Below are positions 1-7,557 of a stretch of DNA of 13,376 nucleotides, one piece after another. The position numbers and the translations under genes are program-made. The notes under the pieces were generated by a model. It had not been told where the DNA came from. It saw nothing but the letters and a program-made list of their open reading frames with translations, and searched no databases. Origin of the DNA: an uncultured Clostridia bacterium (GTDB lineage: Bacteria > Bacillota > Clostridia > Oscillospirales > CAG-272). The stretch covers positions 1 through 13,376 of the forward strand of contig CALAXC010000092.1 of assembly GCA_937894775.1 (NCBI GenBank), written 5' to 3'. Every line of letters starts with the position of its first letter. The stretch's first letter is position 1.

Positions 1-1485
1 GTAATGAGATTTTATAACATGGTTTCGAAGTGCGCTAATATACATTTTTGCACTAAACACATTTAAGTCATATTGCATTTCTTCAGCTTGTTCAGCGTCT
101 TGATCTATGTTGAAATTCTCTTTCAAAAAATGGACTTCAATAATACCATCTCTTGCTTCAACAACACAGAAAGAAATATTTTGGCCAGCTTGAATTAAAA
201 GTTCATTAAATGGAATTTTGACTTCAATTGTGTCTAGGTATGCTTGTTCAGAATTTTTCGTTACAAGCCTTTTCCATAAATTGTTTTCCATGGCATCTGA
301 CAATCTTAAAGGCAAAAGTTTTTCATTTAATAATGATATTTTTACTTCTTGTGTAAATTTGTTTTGTAAAATTGGATAGATATTTTCTGTTTTATTTACT
401 AATCTAATTGAAGAACCATATTTACTGTTGTGGTTAAGTATGTAGATAAAAATTTGGCATAAAATATCTTTATAGTGTTTTGTGTTAGTTTTATTAATTT
501 CTATTTTGAAATACAAATTATCATCATCAAAACCATAACAAATTCCTTTAACTAATTTTCTGTGAGAAAATGTTGGTGAATCAGGAAGAAATATACAGCC
601 AGCATCTTTCCAGTTGTCAGAAAATATGCTCTTTGTTCCGTCTATATATGGGGTAATTTTTCCTTTTGGACTTCTGATTGGCTTACCTGCCATAGAAATA
701 AGCGGAACATCTAGATACGCTGGGTATTCCTTGTCTAAAATTTTGTAGACATTTTTTAGTCTTTCTCTAAATAAATGGTCGAAAATATAATCTCTGCCAG
801 AATCATTAGGTTCGCCATACCACCAAAGCCAGTCTGAACCTTGGGCTATGTGGATTTCGTTTTGTGCTTTTTGGAGCAGTTTTTCGTCTTTAATTTTTCT
901 TTTAAATGTTTTAAAATCTTCGATTGTTGTTGCAATATAACTCCAAGCAAGATTTTTAACAGGTTCGCCTATCCACAAATCAAAATTTCTGTTTATCCAA
1001 GAACCGCTCGTGAGGCTCGAAAGCTTTGTTGTTTCTTTGTTTTTTTCTAAATATTCGCCTAAACAAACTGTTTTTAGCGTTTCATCTTCTTCTATTAAGC
1101 TATAAAGTTCTTCTAAAAACTCTTTACCGTTATTTGGATAGCATTCCCAACAATTTTCACCATCCATAGCAATCGTAATTAAATGATTTTTATTTGGTGA
1201 ATTTTGTAGTTTACTTTGGATATTTTTGATTTTTTCGTATAGATTTTGAGCAGATTGAATTGGGTCATAATTACCATATGTAAAACCTATAAGGTTTGTG
1301 AATAAAGAATCTGAAATGACTTCTTCCCGTAAATGCAGATCGGTGATATACATGATTTTCAAATCCCGGTGTTCTGTTTTCCATCCGGGCAAGTCCAGAT
1401 TTTTCCGGATGATTTCCAATGCCGTACTATTTACGGCGATCAGACAGAACAGCAAAGTAACAAAACATCTGATATTTTTCAGCAT
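1..1485 (-). CDS. Chimeric ORF: metallophosphoesterase N-terminus fused in frame to the C-terminal half of a GH57 glycoside hydrolase (partial, runs off the left edge)
   Basis: The frame is open for exactly 495 codons from ATG at 1485 to base 1. Residues 1-22 form a signal peptide with a hydrophobic core (FVTLLFCLIAV). Residues 23-52 read like the start of a YkuE/YaeI-type calcineurin-like phosphoesterase and end in TDLHL, the first metal-binding DxH (D49, H51). From about residue 53 the protein becomes the C-terminal half of a bacterial GH57 protein. It has SD..LIGF.YG, then AMDGENCWE (D108-E114, the region carrying the GH57 acid/base aspartate), SGSWINRNFDLWIGEP (160-176), GSDWLWWYG (216-224) and a later beta-rich domain with YGFDDDNLYFKI. 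The N-terminal GH57 barrel with the HQP motif and the nucleophile Glu is absent. Bases 1-1320 are very AT-rich while 1321-1485 are not. No good Shine-Dalgarno precedes the ATG. Neither half can be a complete enzyme, so this is a recombination product or an assembly chimera. Confidence 0.8.
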   Translation of the reverse strand, partial: MLKNIRCFVTLLFCLIAVNSTALEIIRKNLDLPGWKTEHRDLKIMYITDLHLREEVISDSLFTNLIGFTYGNYDPIQSAQNLYEKIKNIQSKLQNSPNKNHLITIAMDGENCWECYPNNGKEFLEELYSLIEEDETLKTVCLGEYLEKNKETTKLSSLTSGSWINRNFDLWIGEPVKNLAWSYIATTIEDFKTFKRKIKDEKLLQKAQNEIHIAQGSDWLWWYGEPNDSGRDYIFDHLFRERLKNVYKILDKEYPAYLDVPLISMAGKPIRSPKGKITPYIDGTKSIFSDNWKDAGCIFLPDSPTFSHRKLVKGICYGFDDDNLYFKIEINKTNTKHYKDILCQIFIYILNHNSKYGSSIRLVNKTENIYPILQNKFTQEVKISLLNEKLLPLRLSDAMENNLWKRLVTKNSEQAYLDTIEVKIPFNELLIQAGQNISFCVVEARDGIIEVHFLKENFNIDQDAEQAEEMQYDLNVFSAKMYISALRNHVIKSHY

Positions 1486-1531
1486 ATAATTCGATCCAAT
1501 CTTTGTTTTCTCTGTAATATACACTGAAAAA

Positions 1532-1566
1532 CCGTACTTTTCAATTCAGAAAAGTGAAAAGTACGG
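1532..1566 (-). terminator. Rho-independent terminator of the His/Pro-rich protein gene
   Basis: A perfect 12-bp stem (CCGTACTTTTCA at 1532-1543 against 1555-1566) closes an 11-nt loop. On the minus strand it is followed directly by TTTTT. It lies 26 nt after the stop of the gene at 1593-1916, so it is placed to end that transcript. It separates that gene from the chimeric ORF starting at 1485. Confidence 0.85.
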
Positions 1567-1592
1567 CAGGATGTCAATCATATAACTGTTTG

Positions 1593-1916
1593 TCAACGTC
1601 TGTGACCTCCTTTCCCGCCATGATGACGCGGCGCAGGACGATGATGATGTCTCGGCGGTGGCGGTGCCGGACGGTAGTAGTAATGGGGACGGGGTGTTAC
1701 TACGACCGGTGGCGGTGCGATCACTGCCGGTTGCGTTACGATGACCGGACGCGGTGTCACGATATCCAGGGATGCCCCGACCAACCGGACAATATCAGTG
1801 GCAAGTCTGACACCATTGTGTCTGTCACGATCATGATGATGTGGTTTTGCATACGCGGCGGTTCCGGCAAAGATTGCGATTGCGGCGACAGTCAGAATTT
1901 TTGTTGTGTTGTTCAT
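1593..1916 (-). CDS. Small secreted His/Pro-rich protein, function unknown
   Basis: The protein has 107 aa. AGGAG lies 7 nt before the ATG. Residues 1-23 form a clear signal peptide ending in the AxA-type site AYA, so export is expected. The mature part has an HHHDRDRH cluster at 27-33, a middle segment (36-54) with no low-complexity bias, a Pro/Val stretch with repeated VxTPRPxxV-like units (52-80), and a Tyr/Pro/His/Arg tail (78-107) containing PPPP, HHH and a Gly/Lys/His/Arg end. Histidine clusters of this kind often bind divalent metals, but that is inference. The gene ends in a strong terminator and has no partner in an operon. I do not recognise a named family. GC is well above that of the AT-rich stretches on either side, and codon use differs from the mobile-element genes, so it probably belongs to the left-flank genome. 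Confidence 0.8.
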   Translation of the reverse strand: MNNTTKILTVAAIAIFAGTAAYAKPHHHDRDRHNGVRLATDIVRLVGASLDIVTPRPVIVTQPAVIAPPPVVVTPRPHYYYRPAPPPPRHHHRPAPRHHGGKGGHRR

Positions 1917-1971
1917 AGTCGTTCTCCTGTGTTTACTTTTTTTTAATATTTAGTTTAATATTTAAATTTTT

Positions 1972-1988
1972 GAGCAGTTTTTCTGCTC
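1972..1988 (+). terminator. Hairpin with plus-strand T-tract near the presumed element edge
   Basis: GAGCAG and CTGCTC form a 6-bp stem around TTTTT, followed on the plus strand by TTTTCTTTTTGTTTTT. This fits a weak intrinsic terminator reading rightward, but no plus-strand gene precedes it. On the minus strand, where the recombinase gene ends at 2012, the bases after the stem are mostly A and would not terminate. It may mark the border between the element and the left flank, or lie in the leader of the His/Pro-rich gene. Confidence 0.35.
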
Positions 1989-2011
1989 TTTTCTTTTTGT
2001 TTTTAGTTTTG

Positions 2012-3724
2012 TTATACTGCGCTTGGGAGATACTCTATTGCCACGCCTTGTCTTGAATCAAGTTTATAGGTATGCTTTGGGATAACGCTCGTCAGGTCTA
2101 TACATCCCACAAAGCGGTAATGGATTATCAATCTTTGTGTTCTGTTTTTGCCCTTGCCCTCGACGTTGAATATCTCTATCTTCTCTATAAGCTCTTGGAG
2201 TATTATCGGTGTGAGCGTTTGCATACTCATAAACTTTCGTATTGCTCGGATAAAGCTTTCCGATGAACTTTTTGCATTGTTAAGACTGTCGAGTTTGTTT
2301 TTTAATTCAAACATCTGCTTTTTAAGCTCATCTTGTTCAAGCTCGTATTTGTGAGATAACCTCATAAACCATTCATCCGTTACCTTACCGTTTACGTTGT
2401 CCTCATACAGTCGCTCGTAAAGTCTTAAAAGTTCTTTGCTCCTTGCCTCAGCTACCGATAAAGCACTTTCTAACGCCTTTCGTTCTGCCATTGCATCATT
2501 GTTGCTCTTATCCTCTAAAAGCTCCGCAAAAGCGATTTCATCGTGGTCAAGATAGGTTGCAAGCTTAAATAACTCCATCTTTACTACCTGCTCCAAAGAA
2601 TCCTCACGTATATAGTGTGTCAGTTCGCAAGTCCCTCTGCTTCCTACGTAATTCGAGCAACTGTAAAACCTTATGCTCGGATTTTTTTGATTGAAGTTAA
2701 ACCATAGCTTATGCCCACAATCTCCGCAGTAAAGAAGATTTGAAAATATGCTTTTCCTCATACTCTCGTCCTTTGGCTTACGACGTTTTGTTTCCTTAGT
2801 CAGCTCTTGCACTCTCTCAAAGGTTTCTCGGTCTATTATAGGCTCGTGAACGTCCTTAAATATTGCCCAATTTTCCTTTGGATTTGCTATCCTCGTTTTA
2901 TTACGGAAATTCTTTGAATAGGTCTTAAAGTTTATTACGTCACCGCAATACTCTTGTTGAGCAAGCATCTTTGCAATAGTTGTCTTGCACCACTTATACG
3001 GATTTGGTTGAGTTTTCTTTCCACCTCTGCCGAGTCCCTTGCTTTGCCAATATGCCATAGGAACTAATACCTTATCCTCTTGAAGAATTCTTGCGATAGT
3101 TTCGTTACCTTTACCCTCAATACATAAACGAAAGACTCGTCTAACTATCTCTGCGGCGTTGGGATCAATAACCCACTTCTTTTTATTCTCGGAAGATTTC
3201 ATATACCCGTAAGGTGGAGCTGAAAGTGGTTCTCCCGCGTTGCCTCGAAGTCTGTGAGAAGAACGAACTTTTCGGCTTATATCCTTTGCATACATCTCGT
3301 TCATTACGTTACGGAATACGCTGAAATCATCCTCTCCGTTCTCACTGTCAATGCAATCGTTTATTGCTATGAATCGTATATTATGCTCGGGAAAATAATA
3401 GTCGGTATATTGTCCTACTTCAAGGTAGTTTCGTCCGAATCGTGACGAGTCCTTGACTATTACTGTAGAGATATAACCCATATCCATATCTTCAAGCATT
3501 CTTTGAAAACCTGGGCGGTTAAAATTTGTTCCCGTGTATCCGTCGTCAACGTAGAACTTGGTATTTGTGAATCCGTGTTCCTTTGCGTACTTACTAAGCA
3601 GCTTCTTTTGATTAGCAATCGAATTGCTTTCTCCCTCAGCTCCGTCATCACGCGAAAGTCGGCAATACAAGGCGGTAATGCCTATTATATTTTCATTTTG
3701 TTTCGCTGCTGTTTTCTTTTGCAT
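2012..3724 (-). CDS. Large serine recombinase (TnpX-like site-specific integrase/excisionase)
   Basis: The 570-aa protein should catalyse integration and excision of the element through a phosphoserine DNA intermediate. The resolvase domain (about 15-160) carries the catalytic pair R22 and S24 in YCRLSRDD and the conserved KDSSRFGRNY with R95 and R98. The recombinase domain (about 165-310) contains APPYGY and an NPYKW segment. A zinc ribbon follows with C333, C336, C356 and C366. A long coiled coil (about 400-490) leads to a C-terminal DUF4368-like segment ending EYLPSAV. Length and order match intact members of the Clostridia Tn4451/TnpX group. AAAGGAG lies 4 nt before the ATG. The start overlaps the 3' end of the tnpW-like gene by 32 nt, so the two are probably translationally coupled. 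No key residue is missing; it appears functional. Confidence 0.95.
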   Translation of the reverse strand: MQKKTAAKQNENIIGITALYCRLSRDDGAEGESNSIANQKKLLSKYAKEHGFTNTKFYVDDGYTGTNFNRPGFQRMLEDMDMGYISTVIVKDSSRFGRNYLEVGQYTDYYFPEHNIRFIAINDCIDSENGEDDFSVFRNVMNEMYAKDISRKVRSSHRLRGNAGEPLSAPPYGYMKSSENKKKWVIDPNAAEIVRRVFRLCIEGKGNETIARILQEDKVLVPMAYWQSKGLGRGGKKTQPNPYKWCKTTIAKMLAQQEYCGDVINFKTYSKNFRNKTRIANPKENWAIFKDVHEPIIDRETFERVQELTKETKRRKPKDESMRKSIFSNLLYCGDCGHKLWFNFNQKNPSIRFYSCSNYVGSRGTCELTHYIREDSLEQVVKMELFKLATYLDHDEIAFAELLEDKSNNDAMAERKALESALSVAEARSKELLRLYERLYEDNVNGKVTDEWFMRLSHKYELEQDELKKQMFELKNKLDSLNNAKSSSESFIRAIRKFMSMQTLTPIILQELIEKIEIFNVEGKGKNRTQRLIIHYRFVGCIDLTSVIPKHTYKLDSRQGVAIEYLPSAV

Positions 3725-3998
3725 TATTCTCCTTTCTATCCGAGTTTTTGTTTATCGGATGGGCAGTCGAAACATATTCCGTTTGTATTATATCATCCTT
3801 TGCTTCATTACACAAATCTGCGGAATTATTTTTTATAATTCTTTCAAATCTTGAACGTAAAGTATGAGAATTTTGGTTCGACTCTGCGAATTGGCTTGAA
3901 ACGATATATGTTGTGCCGCCTACTTGATATGTGGACTCACTTGGTATAGGGATAAACCACCTATGCTTTTTTCGAGCATCTTTGATTTTATCTTTCAT
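3693..3998 (-). CDS. TnpW-family small transposon protein
   Basis: The protein has 101 aa. The frame is open further upstream to 4127, but GGAGGT lies 7 nt before the ATG at 3998, and that start overlaps the end of the parB-like gene by only 11 nt, so 3998 is the real start. The diagnostic part is STYQVGGTTYIVSSQFAE (about residues 19-36) followed by SRFERIIKNN, the pattern of TnpW proteins next to TnpX recombinases (Y.VG.TTY.V...F......RL..II). The C-terminal 35 residues are Asn/Glu/Lys-rich and look disordered. The role of TnpW is not well defined; its constant position before tnpX suggests an accessory part in excision or its control. The 3' end overlaps the recombinase start. Confidence 0.75.
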   Translation of the reverse strand: MKDKIKDARKKHRWFIPIPSESTYQVGGTTYIVSSQFAESNQNSHTLRSRFERIIKNNSADLCNEAKDDIIQTEYVSTAHPINKNSDRKENNAKENSSETK

Positions 3999-4896
3999 CT
4001 CTATCACCTCCGTTGCGTTCTCTATGCCTTTTTCTCTTTTCAAGCAAGTGAATAATATCGGCGGTAATATCCTTTGGCGTAATACTTTTAGGATAAAATC
4101 TTTTAAGCTCATCCATATAGATAACAATTTTTTCTCGTTGGTTTGCCTTTTCTTCGCCCATTATCTCGTATATTTTCTTTTCACTGAGTTCGCCTTTATC
4201 TGCGAGCTTTCGCAAGCGAACTGTTTGAGCATAAGACGGTGTGCAATCGTAAAAGGTACAAGCGTTATGAAGAATACGTTGAGAATCAGTACCGAGCTTT
4301 GATATTTCAACTGCGGGTGTGAGTGCTATCTTTCCGTCATCTACCATTTGGAGCAATTCGGGGATTAATTTGGTAAGACTAATATACCTCTGCACCTGCG
4401 TTTTGCTCTCGTCGTTTTCGATTGCGATTCTTTCAACCGATGTTAATGACTTATGCCCGACTTGGGCAGAAGTTAGGTCAGTACGTTCGCCTTGCCTTTT
4501 AATGGCGTCGAGTTTCATCTTATAGGCGAATGCTTTCTCACTTGGGAGAAGCCTATCACGATGCAAATTTGAATCGGTCATAACGATAATAGCCTCCTCT
4601 CGTGTCATTTCTTTTACGAATGCGGGAACGAACTCGACGCCGAGCTTTTTACAAGCGAATACTCGACGGTGTCCCGATATAATTTCGTATCCATCGGAAA
4701 TAGGGCGAACAGTGATAGGATTCAAAACACCTTGCGTTCTGATGCTCTCGATGAGGTTTTGCATATCCTCATTGTCGACGACCTTGTAAGGATGATTTGC
4801 AAAAGGTTTTAGCTTTTCGATCGGGAGTGAGATTACCGAAGCAAAATTTCTTTCTGTTAAATTTTCTTTGATTAAAATTGTTTGTTGATTTTTCAT
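3988..4896 (-). CDS. ParB/Spo0J-like DNA-binding protein
   Basis: The protein has 302 aa from ATG at 4896, with AAGGA 9 nt upstream. An in-frame TTG six bases earlier is too close to the Shine-Dalgarno. The N-terminal ParB/RepB nuclease-like fold (about 20-110) shows SIRTQGVLNPITVRP and then GYEIISGHRR with GHRR at 75-78, the signature that binds CTP in ParB clamps. A helix-turn-helix region follows (about 145-200). The C-terminus (about 255-302) is Lys/Arg-rich. No parA is adjacent, which is usual for ParB-like genes on Clostridia mobile elements, where the protein more likely acts as a DNA-binding regulator or maintenance factor than in full partition. It is first in a three-gene overlapping unit with tnpW and tnpX. 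Repeats at 4968-5590 lie just upstream and are candidate binding sites (inference). Confidence 0.88.
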   Translation of the reverse strand: MKNQQTILIKENLTERNFASVISLPIEKLKPFANHPYKVVDNEDMQNLIESIRTQGVLNPITVRPISDGYEIISGHRRVFACKKLGVEFVPAFVKEMTREEAIIVMTDSNLHRDRLLPSEKAFAYKMKLDAIKRQGERTDLTSAQVGHKSLTSVERIAIENDESKTQVQRYISLTKLIPELLQMVDDGKIALTPAVEISKLGTDSQRILHNACTFYDCTPSYAQTVRLRKLADKGELSEKKIYEIMGEEKANQREKIVIYMDELKRFYPKSITPKDITADIIHLLEKRKRHRERNGGDRDER

Positions 4897-4967
4897 TTTC
4901 AAAATTCCTTTCTCGTTTGTTAAAAAAGGTGGGGCTTGGGGAAACTCCCCAAAAATGATTTTGGGCG

Positions 4968-5057
4968 TCCAAAACCAGTGCTTGCTCCGACCAACGGACG
5001 GGCAAGCAATTTTTGGCGATTTGGATTTGGCTATCCAAAACCAGTGCTTGCTCCGAC
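4968..5057. repeat. Pair of perfect 24-nt direct repeats
   Basis: The 24 bases at 4968-4991 recur exactly at 5034-5057, offset by 66 bp. The core is CCAGTGCTTGCTCCGAC. They sit 70-160 bp upstream of the parB-like start. The offset is a multiple of three, so a minus-strand frame across them shows a repeated SEQALVLD peptide, but nothing supports that frame as a gene. Possible roles are a protein-binding iteron pair or a recombination product. Confidence 0.85.
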
Positions 5058-5307
5058 TGATAGACAGACTTTCTCATGTCGGTGCAAGCGTACCCCTACC
5101 TTAATATTGCTTCACAAAACTCAAACTCGCGCGTCTGTTTTTGCCTCCTTTCGTAAGTGATTTAGGTTTGATTTTGGGTGAAGCACTATGTATTTGAGAA
5201 TGAAAAGTTGAAGATTAAAAGAATAACCGAAACGCAAAAATTAACCTTTCCTCCCGTAAGCTTTGTGAGAAAATCAATTCAAACGATGCGTACCGAAAGA
5301 AAATGTT

Positions 5308-5590
5308 CCCTCAATTGGTAGCCAACGAAAACGCAAAAAATATAAGTATGGCTCCAAGAAAATTTATATTTTTGCATTTGCTCCTCTAAGTAGTAGGCAG
5401 CGAAAACGCCCTAAAAATGCCATAATTCTCAAGAAATATTTATCTCCTCAATTGGTAGCCAACGAAAACGCCCTAAAAGGGCCAAAATCAGAAAAAATTC
5501 TCAAATATAACCACGATAGAAAAGCTCCAAAAGGGATATTTTTGAGCAAAAAAATAAATCCCCCCTCAATTGGTAGGCGGCGAGAAAGGC
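5308..5590. repeat. Four-copy degenerate direct repeat array (about 27 nt units)
   Basis: Copies start at 5308, 5382, 5445 and 5563. Consensus: CCTCAATTGGTAG, then CCAACGAAAACGC. The first and third copies are identical except for their first base. The second has CTAAGTAGTAGGCAG in the middle. The fourth has GGCGGCGAGAAAGGC at its end. Copies two and three extend the match through CCTAAAA. Start-to-start spacing is uneven (74, 63 and 118 bp) and the spacers are unrelated, so this is not a CRISPR array. Two copies contain a small inverted repeat TTGGTAGCCAA. On the minus strand each unit ends in GAGG, with full GAGGAG in the middle two. A fifth, poor copy may lie at 5250-5275. They are candidate ParB-like binding sites or remnants of a duplicated leader. 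Confidence 0.75.
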
Positions 5591-5702
5591 AAAAATATGA
5601 CATTTTTCAAAAAAATTAATAAAAATTTTATTTTGCACATAATAAATGGCACAAAATAAGCGTTTTTGATACGAAATTTCCATTTTTATACAAAAACAAA
5701 AA

Positions 5703-5743
5703 AGCCGCTATCGCGGCGTGGTAATCACGCTTTGATAGCGGCT
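5703..5743 (-). terminator. Strong Rho-independent terminator of the defence operon
   Basis: A perfect 10-bp outer stem (AGCCGCTATC at 5703-5712 with 5734-5743) encloses a second 5-bp stem GCGTG/CACGC (5716-5720 with 5726-5730) and the loop GTAAT. On the minus strand it is followed by TTTTTTGTTTTTG. It lies 24 nt after the AIPR gene stop and marks the 3' limit of the operon. Confidence 0.92.
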
Positions 5744-5767
5744 AAACTATTCATTTTAGAATTTTAG

Positions 5768-7504
5768 TTATACTGTAACTATCTCTCGTGCCGTTTCCTC
5801 AACATCGGCAATTTGCGCTTGAAGTAAAGTATCAATCTCGTTAATAAATGTAGAACTTTTAGCTACTCGACCATTTCCGCCCAATTCTTTATAGCGATTA
5901 AATACTGCTGCTTTACATTCATCAATGACTTCGGAAGTTAGTTGATCAAGATCAAAAGTCTTTAAATCATCGAATGATAGATCATGCTTGTTAGTTATCT
6001 TTGCCACCACTGCATACATTAAATAGAATAACACATCACTCTTTTCAGCAGGGGTCATATCCGTTGACAACTTGAGGTTGTTTTGAATTACCCTGCCTAT
6101 TCTTGCAGCTCGATAATATGCCTCCAAATCGTGGCCCTCTTCATACAACTTATGATAAGTTTCATCATCAGTAAGCAATGTAGAAGGTCTTGCACGAGCA
6201 AAGTCGGGCTTTCTTAATACAAGGGTTATTAGGCACTGTGCGAGGAAGGATACAGTTATGATATCAGCAGCTTTTTTCTTTTGGTTCTTATAGTAATTCT
6301 TACGCCTATCGTAATATAATCCTCTATTTTTGAAATACATTTCGATTTGCAAATGTATCGTATCGGTTACTCTCAATGATGACTTAGGAATACTTGTTTG
6401 GTTATTGGTTGCAAAGATAATGTTATCACGAGATTCCTCGCTTTCAGGTTTGATAATTCGAACCAATACATTACGTTTTTCTGCGTCTATCAGATGAGGA
6501 TTGGATGAAAAATAGTTATATATCTCGCGAGAGGTTTGGAGTCCATTTACTATTTCTGGATTTACAAGAAGTAATGACTTGCTCGTGATAAGCGTGATAT
6601 CGGCTGCCAATATAGTAACACCATTGTTTAACCACCAAAAGTCCTCTGCGGAAGTTGAAGCCAACGTTTCCGCAATGCAGGAATTTACACTATTGTGACC
6701 TTGATAATCTCTTACATTGGATTCAAAATAGCCTTTTCTAAGAGCTCCGTTCTCATCGCTAATAAACTTGTAGAATGTGCCGACATTAACGAGCGAAACG
6801 TAATCTTTGTTACTTAATGTAATAGGGTTGTCCGCCAAGTTTAAACTAATTGTTACTTCGCTATCAGAGTTATACATATCCATTAGTTGGTTAGCATCTA
6901 CGAAATTAACAATCACACTCGCCGAAGGATATATTTCGCCCACCTTAGCTTTTAATTCTTCTGCCTGCTGCAAGGTATTGGGGTGACATTCATTTGCCAA
7001 GGTAACATAATGATAAATTATTTTAATTTTAACTTGGCTTCTAATAAACTTGGTAACAACATCTCTAAACAATTTGAAATTGTCAAGTGTTGTTTCCGAA
7101 TATCTACCACTATAATCTGTCAACGAATTAGACATACTGAGAAGGTTTTCAGAAACAGTTTTCCACTTCATTATGGCATCTTCTTTGAATCCTGTTTCGT
7201 TTTTGGCTTGAATTATACATAGCTCCAATATGGAACCTTTTGATGCTGTTAAGGTTTCTAATTGATCTGCATTTACAAGCTCATCGTTTAAGAAAATATA
7301 AATACCATCGCATCCGCCATCGTTTCCGCCGCCGACTACGCCATTTTCTATTTCCTCATCGCTCAAATTGTAGTTCTTTAAGACTTGTGATGCAGCAAAG
7401 AACTCAAAGAACGAGCTTAAATCTGAATATGTATTATTTTCTTGAAAATCTTGGGCAATACACTCTTTCAATAATAGCTGGTTGTTGGTTAGATTTTTTG
7501 CCAT
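5768..7504 (-). CDS. AIPR-family (abortive infection phage resistance) protein with PD-(D/E)XK-like N-terminus
   Basis: The 578-aa protein starts at ATG 7504 with AAAGGAG 8 nt upstream; the in-frame GTG nine bases earlier lies in the Shine-Dalgarno region and is rejected. The AIPR core is clear: NVRDYQG (263-269), VNSCIAETL (273-281), FWWLNNGVTI (289-298) and NPEIVNGLQTSREI (315-328), followed by DNIIFATNNQTSIPKSSLR. The N-terminal part (about 20-110) has GGGNDGGCDGIYIF with D62 and D66, and then LELCIIQAKN with Q99 and K101, as in nuclease folds of the PD-(D/E)XK type. AIPR proteins are linked to phage exclusion and often sit beside restriction-modification genes. As last gene in the operon it is the likely effector (inference). 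A TATAAT lies in the 53-nt gap upstream, but no -35 was found. It looks intact. Confidence 0.9.
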   Translation of the reverse strand: MAKNLTNNQLLLKECIAQDFQENNTYSDLSSFFEFFAASQVLKNYNLSDEEIENGVVGGGNDGGCDGIYIFLNDELVNADQLETLTASKGSILELCIIQAKNETGFKEDAIMKWKTVSENLLSMSNSLTDYSGRYSETTLDNFKLFRDVVTKFIRSQVKIKIIYHYVTLANECHPNTLQQAEELKAKVGEIYPSASVIVNFVDANQLMDMYNSDSEVTISLNLADNPITLSNKDYVSLVNVGTFYKFISDENGALRKGYFESNVRDYQGHNSVNSCIAETLASTSAEDFWWLNNGVTILAADITLITSKSLLLVNPEIVNGLQTSREIYNYFSSNPHLIDAEKRNVLVRIIKPESEESRDNIIFATNNQTSIPKSSLRVTDTIHLQIEMYFKNRGLYYDRRKNYYKNQKKKAADIITVSFLAQCLITLVLRKPDFARARPSTLLTDDETYHKLYEEGHDLEAYYRAARIGRVIQNNLKLSTDMTPAEKSDVLFYLMYAVVAKITNKHDLSFDDLKTFDLDQLTSEVIDECKAAVFNRYKELGGNGRVAKSSTFINEIDTLLQAQIADVEETAREIVTV

Positions 7505-7557
7505 ATCTATCACTCCTTTTACTTAATTGTCGCTTCAACATTATAATTTGTTTGCAA

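Larger units (their letters stand above)
4897..5702. other. Repeat-rich non-coding region upstream of the parB-like gene
   Basis: About 800 bp hold no convincing gene. Open frames here are short, made largely of the repeats, and have no family features. Contents: a 6-bp hairpin TTGGGG/CCCCAA at 4936-4952, which on the minus strand precedes TTTTTT after a 10-nt gap (possible attenuator, weak); two 24-nt direct repeats; an AAAGGAGG Shine-Dalgarno-like string near 5146-5153 on the minus strand with no start codon at a usable distance; and the degenerate array at 5308-5590. I found no convincing promoter for the parB unit. Confidence 0.6.

Noticed and set aside
1554..1946. Plus-strand ORF of 130 codons over the His/Pro-rich gene
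   Set aside because: It is the complement of the His/Pro-rich gene, has no ribosome site and no family pattern; the minus-strand gene has a signal peptide, Shine-Dalgarno and terminator.
3999..4127. Longer start for the TnpW-like protein (43 extra residues)
   Set aside because: It would lie deep in the parB-like gene without a ribosome site, while GGAGGT sits ideally before the ATG at 3998.
4769..5077. Minus-strand ORF of 102 codons with a repeated SEQALVLD peptide
   Set aside because: The peptide repeat comes from the 24-nt DNA repeat. The frame overlaps the parB-like start and lacks a ribosome site.
5361..5425. Short minus-strand ORFs starting after GAGGAG in the repeat array, for example ATG near 5377
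   Set aside because: They have ribosome-site-like strings, but the encoded peptides are very short and are made of the repeat itself, so they are mentioned only as a property of the repeats.
5308..5590. CRISPR array
   Set aside because: Repeats are degenerate and unevenly spaced (63-118 bp), and no cas genes are present.
5501..5683. Minus-strand ORF of 60 codons in the repeat region
   Set aside because: It is made of AT-rich spacer and repeat DNA, has no good Shine-Dalgarno and no recognisable features.
7505..7557. Internal promoter before the AIPR gene
   Set aside because: A TATAAT is present in the gap, but I found no -35 hexamer at 16-18 bp, so it is not listed as a promoter.
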